This document shows, piece after piece, positions 25,188-36,340 of a stretch of 63,099 nucleotides of DNA (positions within the stretch are counted from its first letter, which is position 1; each line of letters opens with the position of its first letter). The position numbers and the translations under genes are program-made. The notes under the pieces were generated by a model, which did not search any database, was not told the DNA's origin, and was given only the letters and a program-made list of their open reading frames with translations. Origin of the DNA: Micromonospora_J zhanjiangensis (GTDB lineage Bacteria; Actinomycetota; Actinomycetes; Mycobacteriales; Micromonosporaceae); contig NZ_JBHSBN010000032.1 in assembly GCF_042650605.1 (NCBI RefSeq), forward strand, positions 1 to 63,099, written 5' to 3'.

Positions 25188-26261
25188 TTATGCCGTGGTG
25201 AGAGTACGGGCGGTCGCGGAGCGTGGCCAGACGCAGCAGACGAGGATCGCCAGGATCGGTACCACGGACAGGATGGCGAGCGGCTCGGCCCCGAAGAACA
25301 CGAAGCCGCCCCAGTACACCGAGGGACCCGTGCCGTTGCGATGGGTGTTGGCCAGCCAGGAGCCGGTCGAGGTGGGGATGTTGCCCAGGCAGGCCGGGGC
25401 GAGCATCAGCAGCGTGGCCAGGCAGAGCCCCGAGTACGTCCGCTGCATGCCCGGGCCGTGGCGGCGCATCCGTCTCGAGGTGAACAGCCCGAACAGGGCA
25501 CCGAGCAGGGCACCGGCGAGTCCGCCGAGGACGGTGTCGCGCAGGTGGCCGGGCGGCTCGGCCCACATCAGGTCGACACTCAGGACGGCGGGGTTGAGGC
25601 CGTCGCCCGGAACGACCTGCACCGCGGCGAGATACCCGGCACGGGTGCCGGTGACCTCGGCCTGTGCCTGAGGTGAGCTGTTCGGCCCGTACCGGTGGAC
25701 CGTGGTGTGCACGTCGTGCCAGCCCTGTGCGCGCATCCGCTCCTGTACCGCGGCGGCGATCTGCTCGTAGCCGGCGCCCGGGGGTATGGTGCCGTCGACC
25801 GTGGCCCTGCCGGCCCGTAGGCCGGTGCCACCGCGCAGGCTGTTGTTGCTGTTCGGGTTCCAGAAGGTGTGCCGTCCGTAGTAGTCGACTTTGCCGTTGA
25901 CGGGACCGGGCAGGACCGTGCGCGCGAGGCTGGCCGCTGTGGTCCTGTCGGGTGCCAGCGGGTCCACGTTCCGCCACGCCAGCCAGGAGCCGAGCGCGAT
26001 GCCGCACAGCCCGCCGAGCACGGCGGCGAATGCGGCGACGACGAACGCCCGGCGCCCGAACTCGGCGACGCGTCGGCCGAGGCCGTGCCGCAGCAGCAGG
26101 GCGACCTCGCGGGCGGCCGGCCGCGAGCGGTCGGGACCGGTGGTGTCGAGCAGCGTCGCGAGGATCTCCGGGCCGCGTTCGCGGCGGTACGTCCGCGGGT
26201 AGGCCAACAGCCACCGACGGTACCTGCGGGCCAGGAGTTCGGTGCGGATGCCGTCGGGCAT
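25188..26261 (-). CDS. Membrane protein partnered with a PadR regulator
   Basis: A 357-aa protein. A basic N-terminal helical domain (ELLARRYRRWLLAYPRTYRRERGPEILATLLD), common in permease-associated actinobacterial proteins, is followed by one membrane helix (about 72-95), an extracytoplasmic part of about 120 residues, and several C-terminal helices (TVLGGLAGALLGALFGLF..., LCLATLLMLAPACLG, LAILSVVPILAILVCCV). The PadR gene lies 50 bases upstream in the same direction, a recurring pair in which PadR represses the membrane protein. Function unknown. Confidence 0.75.
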   Translation of the reverse strand: MPDGIRTELLARRYRRWLLAYPRTYRRERGPEILATLLDTTGPDRSRPAAREVALLLRHGLGRRVAEFGRRAFVVAAFAAVLGGLCGIALGSWLAWRNVDPLAPDRTTAASLARTVLPGPVNGKVDYYGRHTFWNPNSNNSLRGGTGLRAGRATVDGTIPPGAGYEQIAAAVQERMRAQGWHDVHTTVHRYGPNSSPQAQAEVTGTRAGYLAAVQVVPGDGLNPAVLSVDLMWAEPPGHLRDTVLGGLAGALLGALFGLFTSRRMRRHGPGMQRTYSGLCLATLLMLAPACLGNIPTSTGSWLANTHRNGTGPSVYWGGFVFFGAEPLAILSVVPILAILVCCVWPRSATARTLTTA

Positions 26262-26311
26262 GTGGGGTCCCTTCGGTGGTCTGGATCGGCCGAGGCGATA
26301 CCCCGGTACGG

Positions 26312-26653
26312 TCAGGCAGGACTGGGGGCGGCGGCGGGTCCGGAACCGCGCAGCCGCTGGGTGGCCGTCAACGCGTCGCGGTGCATCTGCTCGGCCTCGA
26401 CGGCCAGCGCGGAGGCGCCCGGACCGGTGAGTCGGTAGTACCGGCGGAGCCTGCCGTCGACGGTTTCCTCACGGTCGACCTCAACGAGACCCTCGCCGAC
26501 GAGTCGGTCGAGCGCCGCGTACAGGGTGCCGGCGGCGAGGTGCACGGTGTCGGCAGACAACCGCGCCACCTCCTTGATCACCGCGTACCCGTGCAGCGGG
26601 CCCGCGGCGAGCGCCGAGAGGATCAGAAAACTCGGTCGCCGCATGCTCGCCAT
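26312..26653 (-). CDS. PadR-family transcriptional regulator
   Basis: A 113-aa regulator. The winged-helix signature is complete: FLILSALAAGPLHGYAVIKEV, then AAGTLYAALDRLVGEGLVE and a wing with RRYYRLTGPG, followed by a C-terminal dimerisation helix. ATG 26653 has AAT-rich DNA upstream: ATATAC...GTACTATA (26661-26682) is an imperfect inverted repeat in the shared promoter with the aldo/keto reductase and is the likely operator. PadR proteins are ligand-responsive repressors. Confidence 0.88.
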   Translation of the reverse strand: MASMRRPSFLILSALAAGPLHGYAVIKEVARLSADTVHLAAGTLYAALDRLVGEGLVEVDREETVDGRLRRYYRLTGPGASALAVEAEQMHRDALTATQRLRGSGPAAAPSPA

Positions 26654-26660
26654 GCCGACC

Positions 26661-26682
26661 AATATACAGTTGATCGTACTAT
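26661..26682. promoter_or_regulatory. AT-rich operator candidate for PadR
   Basis: An AT-rich patch in otherwise GC-rich DNA: TATAC, 8 bases, GTAC-TATA, with matching TATA ends. It lies 8-29 bases before the PadR start and 108-129 bases before the aldo/keto reductase start. Confidence 0.35.
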
Positions 26683-26789
26683 AGGCAAGCGAGTTGCGTT
26701 CGAGCGCACTGCAAGCCGTACGGTCGAACCGGACACCCGACGAACCCGGCCGCCCGCCACCCGCGCGGGCGGCACCGCAGGAGGAACCG

Positions 26790-27761
26790 ATGACCCGACG
26801 CATTCCCACCCGCCAACTGTGGACCGACGGACCCGTCGTCGGCGCGATCGGGCTCGGCTGCATGGGCATGACCTGGGCCTACAGCGACGACACCGACGCG
26901 GAACACCCCGACCGGGTGATCGGCCGCGCCCTCGACCTCGGCGTCACCTTCCTCGACACCGCCGACATGTACGGCCCCCACACCAACGAGGAAGTCGTCG
27001 GCAAGGCCATCGCCGGACGCCGCGACGAGGTACTGCTCGCCACCAAGGGCGGCAACGTCGTCACGGGCGTTGCCGGCGACACCAGCCGCCCGGTCGTGCA
27101 GAACGGCCGACCCGAACACCTGCGCCAGGCCATCGACGCGTCGCTGCGCCGCCTCGGCGTCGACCACGTCGACCTGTACTACCTACACCGGCCCGACCCG
27201 GACGTACCCGTCGAGGACAGCATCGGCGCCATGGCCGACATGGTCACCGCCGGCAAGACGCGCGCCATCGGCGTCTCCGAATTCAGTCTCGACCAACTCG
27301 ACCGGGCCCAGGCCGTCCACCCGATCAAGGCCGTGCAGTCCGAACTGTCCCTGTGGACCCGCGACCACCTGACCACCAGCCTCGCCTGGTGCGCCCGCAA
27401 CGACGCCGCGTTCGTGCCGTTCTCCCCGCTCGGCCGCGGCTTCCTCACCGGCCGCTACCGGGACACCACCTTCACCGCTGGCGACTTCCGCGGCCGGCTA
27501 CCCCGCTTCCAGGCCGCCAACCGGGCCGCCAACCTGGCCATCGTCGACGCCGTCGAGACCGTCGCCGCCCGGCACGGCGCCACCGCCGGACAGGTCGCGC
27601 TCGCCTGGACCCTCGCCCAGGGCGACCACGTCGTACCCATCCCCGGCACCCGGCGGCGGACCCGGCTCGAGGAGAACGCCGCCGCGGCCGAACTCCACCT
27701 CACCCCCGAGGACCTGGCCGACCTGGACGCCCTGCCCGCGGCCGCCGGCACCCGCTACTGA
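26790..27761 (+). CDS. Aldo/keto reductase
   Basis: A 323-aa (alpha/beta)8 oxidoreductase. Catalytic tetrad: Asp and Tyr in FLDTADMYGPH, Lys in LATKGG, His in YYLHRPDPD. The cofactor-binding end has VPIPGTRRRTRLEENAAA, typical of NADPH-dependent AKRs of the AKR13/YhdN kind. ATG 26790 follows AGGAGGAACCG, an excellent ribosome-binding site; longer frames upstream lack one. Monocistronic, ending before a strong terminator. Substrate unknown. Confidence 0.93.
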   Translation: MTRRIPTRQLWTDGPVVGAIGLGCMGMTWAYSDDTDAEHPDRVIGRALDLGVTFLDTADMYGPHTNEEVVGKAIAGRRDEVLLATKGGNVVTGVAGDTSRPVVQNGRPEHLRQAIDASLRRLGVDHVDLYYLHRPDPDVPVEDSIGAMADMVTAGKTRAIGVSEFSLDQLDRAQAVHPIKAVQSELSLWTRDHLTTSLAWCARNDAAFVPFSPLGRGFLTGRYRDTTFTAGDFRGRLPRFQAANRAANLAIVDAVETVAARHGATAGQVALAWTLAQGDHVVPIPGTRRRTRLEENAAAAELHLTPEDLADLDALPAAAGTRY

Positions 27762-27872
27762 CCCCGGCCACACCGCCGGACGGCCGCACACCCACCCGCG
27801 CCGCCCGGCGGTCATCCCTGCTCCTGGCCGTGGCCACCGGCAGGCCGTGACCCTTCCGAAACCCGGCGGCAC

Positions 27873-27907
27873 GAACGTGGGCAGGTCCGCCGGACCTGCC
27901 CACGTTC
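27873..27907. terminator. Strong bidirectional terminator
   Basis: A perfect 17-bp stem (GAACGTGGGCAGGTCCG with its complement) and a 1-base centre, directly abutting the stop of the TipA-like gene and 111 bases after the aldo/keto reductase. Confidence 0.85.
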
Positions 27908-28654
27908 TCAGCCGAGATGACGCTCGGCGTACACCCGCATCGCGTCCCGGACGAACCGCGCCGTACCGGCACCGTGCCGGTCGTAGTTCGCCGTGAACCG
28001 CTCGTCCGCCACGTACATCTCCCCCAGCCCGATGAAATACTCCCGGCCCGGGTTCGGCGTCGTGATCGACAACCAGTCGTGGTGCCGCTGGGTGATCGCC
28101 TGCGCCACCGCGCCGTCCGCCGGCTCACCCGCCGCGAGGGCGGCACCGTAGTCCGCCGCGATGTCCAGCTGCCGCTGCTGGAACTCCCGCTTCTGCTCGT
28201 CGCTGAGTGACCGCCACCACCGGTCACCCCGCTCGTACGCCTCCCGACCCCACCGCTCGGTCACCTCCTGCTCGTACCGGGTGTGGTCGAACCCCCCGAA
28301 TACCTCTTCCGCTGTCAACCGTTCACCGTCCTCCGTCTTGCGCAACGTGGTCCGGACCGACTCGATCTGCCGGCCCAGGCGCTGCTGCTCCTGCTCCAAC
28401 CAGCGCAGATGGGCCCGCAACGCGGCACCGGTGTCCCGCTGCCCCGCCAGCACCTGCCCGATCGCCGGCAACCCCAGCCCCAACTCGCGCAACAGCAGGA
28501 TCCGCTGCAACCGGACCAGGCACTCCTCGTCGTAGTACCGGTAGCCGTTACGGCCCGTGCGGCTCGGCGCCAGCAGACCCACCGCCGCGTAGTGGCGCAG
28601 GGTACGGCTGGTCGTCCCGGCCACCCGGGCCAACTGCTGAATCGACCACTCCAC
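27908..28654 (-). CDS. MerR-family regulator with TipAS domain
   Basis: A 248-aa protein. MerR HTH: WSIQQLARVAGTTSRTLRHYAAVGLL...GYRYY, then a coiled dimer helix. The C-terminal half is a TipAS-like domain (GGFDHTRYEQEVTERWG, WWRSLSDEQKREF, MYVADERFTANYD), which in TipA binds thiopeptide-type antibiotics. GTG 28654 is chosen because MEWSIQQLA is the conserved opening and GGGGAG lies upstream; the frame extends to 28723, but that part covers the operator. The perfect inverted repeat at 28703-28717 is its probable autoregulatory site. Confidence 0.88.
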   Translation of the reverse strand: MEWSIQQLARVAGTTSRTLRHYAAVGLLAPSRTGRNGYRYYDEECLVRLQRILLLRELGLGLPAIGQVLAGQRDTGAALRAHLRWLEQEQQRLGRQIESVRTTLRKTEDGERLTAEEVFGGFDHTRYEQEVTERWGREAYERGDRWWRSLSDEQKREFQQRQLDIAADYGAALAAGEPADGAVAQAITQRHHDWLSITTPNPGREYFIGLGEMYVADERFTANYDRHGAGTARFVRDAMRVYAERHLG

Positions 28655-28702
28655 CCCGACGCTCCCCGCGGTCACCTCCACCTGCGGAAACCACGGTAGA
28701 AG

Positions 28703-28717
28703 TTGACGTAACGTCAA
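28703..28717. promoter_or_regulatory. MerR-type operator
   Basis: TTGACGT-A-ACGTCAA is a perfect 7-1-7 palindrome 49-63 bases upstream of the TipA-like start. On the minus strand it begins with TTGACG, a -35-like hexamer, as expected where a MerR protein binds in the spacer of its own promoter. Confidence 0.6.
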
Positions 28718-28727
28718 GGTCAAGCCG

Positions 28728-29507
28728 TCAGCCGAGTTCCACCACCAGCGGACGGTGATCCGAGATCGACGACACCGGCGTCCGCACCGCCGTCACCGGC
28801 GGCAACGACCGCCCGCCCCGCGGATCGACCAGCACGTGATCCAACTGCACCCGCGGCGCGCCCGCCGGATACGTCGGCTGCCGGCCCAGCGGCTGCCACC
28901 GCGACACCAGCCGCGCCACCCCGGCGGGCAGGTTCAGGTCCCCCAACAGGATCCGCGGCGCCGGCAGCCCCCGCAACGCCCGCACCACCTGCCGCAACTG
29001 CCGCGCGTTCCACCCCGGCACGAACGACAGGTGCGTCGCCGCCGCCGTCACCGGCCCGTACGGCGTGTCCAGCACCGCCGCCAGCACCACCCGCGGCTCG
29101 TCCCGCAGCAGGATCAACCCGCCACCCGGTCCCGGCACGTACACCGGCGACCGCACCGGCGCGGCCGGCAACCGGGTCACCCGCCACGACAACGCCGGGT
29201 AACGGCTCACCAGACCCACCCCGTAGCAGGGTTCGCCGTGCCCGTCGTCGTCGTGCGTCAACGGCCGGAACCGCTCGCCGGGCGTACCGACCACGGCGGC
29301 GGCGAACTGGTGCGCCGGGGCACCCAACGCCCGGGCGGCGATCGCCGTCAGGTCCAAATGCCCGCTGCGCGACTGGTCCCGGTCGACCTCCTGCAACGCC
29401 AACACGTCGGCGTCCAGGGCGGCCACCGCCTCGGCCAACCGGCCACCGTCGACCAGACCGTCGGCCGGTGAGCGGCCGTGCAGGAGGTTGAACGTCACCA
29501 GGCGCAC
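28728..29507 (-). CDS. Endonuclease/exonuclease/phosphatase-family protein
   Basis: A 259-aa EEP-fold hydrolase. Family motifs appear in order: RLVTFNLLHGR (metal-ligand Asn), ALQEVDRDQSRSGH (Glu ligand), THLSFVPGWNARQ, LLGDLNLPAG (Asp/Asn), VQLDHVLVD and SISDHRPLVVEL (Asp-His). The substrate may be a phosphodiester, a phospholipid headgroup or nucleic acid. No signal peptide. GTG 29507 is preferred over GTG 29516 because GGGTG sits at a better distance. The frame continues to 30416 without plausible starts, which I treat as chance. Confidence 0.88.
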   Translation of the reverse strand: MRLVTFNLLHGRSPADGLVDGGRLAEAVAALDADVLALQEVDRDQSRSGHLDLTAIAARALGAPAHQFAAAVVGTPGERFRPLTHDDDGHGEPCYGVGLVSRYPALSWRVTRLPAAPVRSPVYVPGPGGGLILLRDEPRVVLAAVLDTPYGPVTAAATHLSFVPGWNARQLRQVVRALRGLPAPRILLGDLNLPAGVARLVSRWQPLGRQPTYPAGAPRVQLDHVLVDPRGGRSLPPVTAVRTPVSSISDHRPLVVELG

Positions 29508-29544
29508 GACTGACACCCTACGGCCGATGTGACACAGTGACCCG

Positions 29545-29634
29545 GTGATCTTCAAGGCGTTCTGCTGCTCCGTCCTGCTGTTCGTCGCCGTCGGCGCGGC
29601 CGGCATGTGGCTGCGCCGCGCGCGCCGGCGCTGA
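29545..29634 (+). CDS. Tiny single-pass membrane peptide, 29 aa
   Basis: GTG 29545 opens a 29-residue frame with one hydrophobic segment (AFCCSVLLFVAVGAAGMWL) and a basic end RRARRR, the layout of a small inner-membrane peptide with its C-terminus inside. It fits neatly between the divergent EEP gene and the convergent LysE gene. There is no clear ribosome-binding site, so it could be chance. Confidence 0.35.
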   Translation: MIFKAFCCSVLLFVAVGAAGMWLRRARRR

Positions 29635-29647
29635 CCGGGGACTCCCG

Positions 29648-30298
29648 TCAGGTGGTGACGGCGGCCGCCCGCGAACGGTCGGCGGCGATCCGCACCGCCA
29701 ACCCCGCCAGCACGCTGCCCATCACGTACCGCTGCACCCGTAACCAGACCGGACGGCGGGCCAGGAACGCGGTGATCGCGCCGGCGCTCAGCACGATCAG
29801 CGCGTTCACCGTCAACGCGATGACGATCTGCGTGCCGCCCAGCAGCAGGCTCTGGGTGGCCAGGTGGCCGCGCGTCGGGTCGACGAACTGCGGCAGCAGC
29901 GACACGTACAACACGGCGATCTTGGGATTGAGCAGGTTCGTCACCAGGCCCATGGTGAACAACCGGCGGGGCCGGTCCGCCGGCAGCGGTCCCGGCGCGA
30001 ACACCGACCCGCCGCCGGGACGGACCGCCTGCCAGGCCAGCCACAGCAGGTATCCGGCGCCGGCCAGCTTGATCACCGTGTAGGCGGCGGGGACGAGGGC
30101 GAAGACGGTGCTGATGCCGGCGACCGCGGCGACCAGGTAGCAGAGGAACCCGACCGCCACCCCGGCCAGCGAGACCAGACCGGCCCGCCGGCCCTGGGTC
30201 ACCGACCGGGACACCAGATAGACCATGTTCGGCCCCGGCGTGAGGACCAGGCCGAGGGCCACCAGCGCGATCCCCAGTACGGCACTGACGCTGACCAT
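29648..30298 (-). CDS. LysE-family exporter
   Basis: A 216-aa membrane protein with six hydrophobic helices. The family signature is clear: LVLTPGPNMVYLVSRSVTQGRRAGLVSLAGVA at the N-terminus and TNLLNPKIAVLYVSLLPQFV in the middle. Members export amino acids or derivatives such as lysine, threonine or homoserine lactones. ATG 30298 precedes the first helix. A perfect palindrome about 130 bases upstream may be regulatory. Substrate not predictable from sequence. Confidence 0.92.
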   Translation of the reverse strand: MVSVSAVLGIALVALGLVLTPGPNMVYLVSRSVTQGRRAGLVSLAGVAVGFLCYLVAAVAGISTVFALVPAAYTVIKLAGAGYLLWLAWQAVRPGGGSVFAPGPLPADRPRRLFTMGLVTNLLNPKIAVLYVSLLPQFVDPTRGHLATQSLLLGGTQIVIALTVNALIVLSAGAITAFLARRPVWLRVQRYVMGSVLAGLAVRIAADRSRAAAVTT

Positions 30299-30425
30299 GT
30301 GCCACTCCCCCGTCGTCGGCGGCCGTACCCGGGTGGGGCCGTCGTCGTGAATCTAGGCCGGCGGGTCGGGTGGTGTCGGTGGCCGGTTTCGCGGTCGTGG
30401 CTGTGGTGGTGGGCACATCGCGTAG

Positions 30426-30441
30426 AACGTCCTAGGACGTT
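30426..30441. promoter_or_regulatory. Perfect 16-bp palindrome with TCCTAGGA core
   Basis: AACGTCCTAGGACGTT in the 244-bp gap between the LysE gene (starting at 30298, minus strand) and the deformylase terminator. The 8-bp core TCCTAGGA recurs in the palindrome at 47078-47091. Confidence 0.4.
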
Positions 30442-30471
30442 AGTGGTGGGGGTCGCGCGCCGGACGGGTCG

Positions 30472-30505
30472 GTCGTCGCCGCCGACCCGGGTCGCCGGCG
30501 ACGAC
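30472..30505 (-). terminator. Hairpin terminator after the pabB-def operon
   Basis: A long stem: GTCGTCGCCG pairs with CGGCGACGAC, then one C-C mismatch, then CGACC with GGTCG. It begins about 37 bases past the deformylase stop. Confidence 0.7.
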
Positions 30506-30542
30506 CGGGGTGGTGTGGTCAGTCACCGCCCTCGCCGGTGGC

Positions 30543-31064
30543 TCAGCCGGCGGGTGACGGGCCGCGGCCGGGGGCGGCGAACCGACCGGCGCGGATCTCC
30601 CGCAGCGCCTGCCGGCGCGCGTCGCCGCGCAGCGTGTCGACGTACAGCCGGCCGTCGAGGTGGTCGGTCTCGTGCTGCAGGGCGCGGGCCAGGAACCCGC
30701 TGCCGGTGACGGTCAGCGGTTCGCCGTGCTGGTCGACGCCGCGGGCGGTGGCGTGCCGGGCCCGGGGCGTCGGGAAGTACAGCCCGGGGATGGACAGGCA
30801 GCCCTCGTCGTCAATCTCGGTCTGCTCGGACAGCTCCAGCACCGGGTTGACCAGGTGACCCCGGTGCCCGTCGGCGTCGTAGACGAACACCCGGGCACCC
30901 ACGCCGATCTGCGGGGCGGCGACACCGGCCCGGCCCGGGGCGCCGAGCAGGGTGTCCATCAGATCCGCCACCAGCCGCCGCAGCTCGGCGTCGAAACTGG
31001 TGACGGGTTCGGCGGGGGTGCGCAGGACCGGGTCGCCGATCACCCGGATGGGCCGCATCGTCAT
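30543..31064 (-). CDS. def: Peptide deformylase
   Basis: A 173-aa metalloenzyme that removes the formyl group from nascent protein N-termini. All three family motifs are present: motif 1 GVAAPQIG, motif 2 EGCLSIPG with the metal-binding Cys, and motif 3 QHETDHLDG with the two His ligands and catalytic Glu. Length is normal. Its ATG overlaps the pabB stop by 4 bases (31061-31064), so the two are translated together. A second deformylase elsewhere in the genome is likely, since actinobacteria often have several. Confidence 0.96.
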   Translation of the reverse strand: MTMRPIRVIGDPVLRTPAEPVTSFDAELRRLVADLMDTLLGAPGRAGVAAPQIGVGARVFVYDADGHRGHLVNPVLELSEQTEIDDEGCLSIPGLYFPTPRARHATARGVDQHGEPLTVTGSGFLARALQHETDHLDGRLYVDTLRGDARRQALREIRAGRFAAPGRGPSPAG

Positions 31065-32314
31065 GGCTGAAAGGCTATCCGTTCGTTACCGGACGAGGCG
31101 GCCGGGACACCGGCGAGGGCCCGCCGCAACGGTGCCGCCTTGGCGGCCGCCTCGTCCACCTCCGCGTCCGGTTCGCTGCCCCAGGTGATCCCGCCGCCGG
31201 CCCACAGGTGCATCCGGTCGGTGTCGGCCACCGCGGTACGGATGGTCAGCCCCAGGTCGACGCGGTCCGGGCCGACCCAGCCCAGCGCGCCCATGCTGAT
31301 CCCCCGGCCGACCGGTTCCAGGGCGGCGATCCGGGCCACCGCGGCGAGCTTGGGTGCCCCGGTGACCGAGCCGCCGGGGCAGACCGCGCGCAGCAGGTCG
31401 GCCAGCCCGGTTCCGTCGGCCAGGACGGCGGAGACCGTCGACTCCGCCTGCCACAGGTCGCACCAGCGGCGCACCGCGTACAGCTCGTCCACCCGGACCG
31501 AGCCGGTACGGGCGATCCGGGCCAGGTCGTTGCGTTCCAGGTCGACGATCATGATGTGTTCGGCGCGCTCCTTGGCCGAGGCCAGCAGGTCGCGGCGGCC
31601 CGCCGCGGTGGCCGGTCGGGTTCCCTTGATCGGTCGGGTCAGCGCCCGACCGCCGACGACCTCGACCAGGGTCTCCGGCGAGGCGCAGCCGATCGCCCAG
31701 CCGTCGCCGGTCAGCAGGCCGCCGTAGCGGGCTCCCGGCAGGCCGGCCAACCGGGCCAGGGCCGGGCGGGGATCGCCGGCGTACGGGGCGCTGGCGTGCC
31801 CCACGACGTTGACCTGGTAGACGTCGCCCCGGCCGATGGCCGCCCGGGCCGAGCGCACCGCGGCGGCGTGCCCGGCCGGGGTCCAACTGGGCCGCCACGG
31901 GCCGAGCCACCAGCGCGCCGGGGCGTCGGGCGCCGGCCACCAGCCCGCACCGGCCGGCGTGGGAGGCGACGGCGCGGCCGGGGCGTGCGCGTAGACGACC
32001 GCCACCAGGTCCGGCACCCCCACCGTGGGCGACGGGGGCCCGGCCCCGGCGCCGGCGAGCAGGTTGCCGGCCGCGGCCGAGACGAACAGCGCCGCCCCGC
32101 AGACCCCGCCGTCGGTGTCGTGGTGCTCGGCGTCGGCCGGTCGGGTCAGGTCGGCCACCGGCAGTCCGTGCCCGGCGAGGAACTCCTCGATCAGGCCGGC
32201 CGGATCCCCGCCGTCGGATATCCGCCATTCGAGCCGGTCCCGCTCGGTCCGTCCCCGACGACAACGGAGAGTAGTCGCCGGCGGGGCGTCAGCCACCCTT
32301 GGGAGCGTTTCCAT
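31061..32314 (-). CDS. pabB: Aminodeoxychorismate synthase component I
   Basis: A 417-aa chorismate-utilising enzyme of folate (p-aminobenzoate) synthesis. It has the catalytic-site segment TRPIKGTRPA (the PIKGT-type motif that favours aminodeoxychorismate synthase over anthranilate synthase), ERNDLARIARTGSV, CPGGSVTGAPKLAAV and GISMGALGWVG. The first 130 residues are a shortened version of the N-terminal domain. No fused glutaminase is present. ATG 32314 begins METLPRVADAPP. It is coupled to def. Some relatives serve secondary-metabolite pathways, but no such cluster is visible here. Confidence 0.9.
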   Translation of the reverse strand: METLPRVADAPPATTLRCRRGRTERDRLEWRISDGGDPAGLIEEFLAGHGLPVADLTRPADAEHHDTDGGVCGAALFVSAAAGNLLAGAGAGPPSPTVGVPDLVAVVYAHAPAAPSPPTPAGAGWWPAPDAPARWWLGPWRPSWTPAGHAAAVRSARAAIGRGDVYQVNVVGHASAPYAGDPRPALARLAGLPGARYGGLLTGDGWAIGCASPETLVEVVGGRALTRPIKGTRPATAAGRRDLLASAKERAEHIMIVDLERNDLARIARTGSVRVDELYAVRRWCDLWQAESTVSAVLADGTGLADLLRAVCPGGSVTGAPKLAAVARIAALEPVGRGISMGALGWVGPDRVDLGLTIRTAVADTDRMHLWAGGGITWGSEPDAEVDEAAAKAAPLRRALAGVPAASSGNERIAFQP

Positions 32315-32462
32315 AACTGTTTGTCGATCTCGCCTCAACCGAACGGCCGATTCTGCAGGAGTGAGTCGGGTAGGTGCTCGATGGAGTTCAGTTTCGCTTG
32401 GTACTGTGCGTCACTGGTCATGTGAACCATGACACAGCGCCCCCACAGTCCGGAGAGCCCCG

Positions 32463-32663
32463 ATGTGTCAGCACCAACCCACCTGTCCCTCCGCCGAGGC
32501 GACCGACCGGGAAGCCGCCCGGGTCATCGCCTGCTTCCGTGAGCAGGGATGGAGCCTGCTCTGCAATGGTGTCATCGTTTTCGAGGACACCGGTGAACTG
32601 CTTCCCGACGGCACCACGGTAGCGCCGCACCGCGGCCCGGCCCGACACGCCCTGGTCGCGTAG
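32463..32663 (+). CDS. DUF5999-family small protein
   Basis: A 66-aa protein, MCQHQPTCPSAEATDREAAR..., matching in length and sequence the conserved actinobacterial DUF5999 family as I recall it (CxHxPxCP opening, EQGWSLLCNGV, FEDTGELLPDG). The Cys/His cluster C2-H4-C8 might bind metal. It is divergent from pabB across a 148-bp gap. Function unknown; relatives are widespread single genes in Streptomyces and Micromonosporaceae. Confidence 0.8.
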   Translation: MCQHQPTCPSAEATDREAARVIACFREQGWSLLCNGVIVFEDTGELLPDGTTVAPHRGPARHALVA

Positions 32664-32758
32664 GACCGAAACGCTCAGTAACCGAACCGGTGACGGACCG
32701 GGCTCCCGGCGAGTCCGACCCGTCCCGTTCCGTCCCGTCCCGCCGCGGCGGCGCCCGG

Positions 32759-35629
<2,871 letters not shown>

Positions 35630-35702
35630 CGGGTGCTCCCCGGGGCGAGGTCGACGGATCGGCCTCCCCCTCTGTCACGCCCCCGACGGCGGCGGATGTT
35701 CC

Positions 35703-35812
35703 AGAGTGCCTGCCCACGCGGTCCTTTTGCCTGAGAGGTTCCGGGGAGGAGTTGCCCCTTCGGCGCCGCCCGGACCGCAGTCCGGGTTGATCTCTCCCGC
35801 GTGGGTGGTACC
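35703..35812 (-). ncRNA. Glycine riboswitch in the gcvP leader
   Basis: On the minus strand, upstream of gcvP: ACGCGGGAGAGATC, then a variable hairpin (ACCCGGACTGCGGTCCGGGC), then GCGCCGAAGGGGCAACTCC, CCGGAACCTCTCAGGCAAAAGGACCGCG. The conserved GGGAGAGA...GCCGAAGG-GCAA...CTCTCAGGCAAAAGGAC set is the glycine aptamer. One aptamer is evident. It ends about 75 bases before the ATG, leaving space for an expression platform. Confidence 0.93.
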
Positions 35813-35874
35813 GGCACGGCCAACGCTACCAGGATCATCCCGGGCCGGGTCACGGCCCGGGCCGTCCGGAGGGG

Positions 35875-36291
35875 TCAGCGCAGGTCGGACTCGTCGTCGG
35901 CGACCGGACCGCCGAGGTCACCGGTGCCGTACCGGTCGAGCACGGCGGTCACCCGCCGACCCCAGCGCTCGTGCGCGGCCTGCCGGCTGACGCCGGCCGC
36001 CTTGGCGATCACCTCCCAGGTCACCCCCCATCGGCGCAGGCCAACCAGGCTGCCGATCGGGTCCAGGCCGGCGGCCAGTTCGATGCGCAGCCGGACGACC
36101 TGGGCGGCCACCTCCCGGTCGGCGGCGGTCGGGGTGCCGTCCTCGGCGGTCCACCGCGCGGAACCCGGGACCGGACGGCCACCGAGCAACCGGTCGGCCT
36201 GCTGACTGGCCTCGTCGACGGCGGCCGCCACGGCGGCGGCGGTCGCGGCCGCGACGTCGACGGTCAGGGCGTGGGTCAACAGCTCACTCAT
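35875..36291 (-). CDS. HTH DNA-binding protein
   Basis: A 138-aa protein with an Ala-rich helical N-terminus (ALTVDVAAATAAAVAAAVDEASQQADRLL), a charged middle and a C-terminal HTH-like segment WGVTWEVIAKAAGVSRQAAHERWGRR. It is similar to the small AsnC/sigma-like HTH proteins common in actinobacteria. ATG 36291 (MSELLTHAL) is preferred to ATG 36300. The upstream DNA has TTGACA, 17 bases, TACCTT and overlapping inverted repeats at 36309-36340, consistent with autoregulation. Targets unknown. Confidence 0.7.
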   Translation of the reverse strand: MSELLTHALTVDVAAATAAAVAAAVDEASQQADRLLGGRPVPGSARWTAEDGTPTAADREVAAQVVRLRIELAAGLDPIGSLVGLRRWGVTWEVIAKAAGVSRQAAHERWGRRVTAVLDRYGTGDLGGPVADDESDLR

Positions 36292-36308
36292 GCCCGTCAA
36301 GGTAACCC

Positions 36309-36340
36309 TGACATCTCGTCATGTCAAGGTGAGCTTGACA
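36309..36340. promoter_or_regulatory. Overlapping TGTCA inverted repeats at the HTH gene promoter
   Basis: TGACAT-CTCGTC-ATGTCA (36309-36326) overlaps TGTCAAG-GTGAG-CTTGACA (36322-36340). The minus-strand -35 TTGACA falls inside, so a protein bound here would control the HTH gene. The site lies over the 3' end of the sirtuin gene. Confidence 0.5.

Noticed and set aside
28728..30416. A single 562-aa frame covering the EEP gene and the LysE region
   Set aside because: Only the part from 29507 downward has EEP motifs; the rest overlaps the well-supported LysE gene in another frame.
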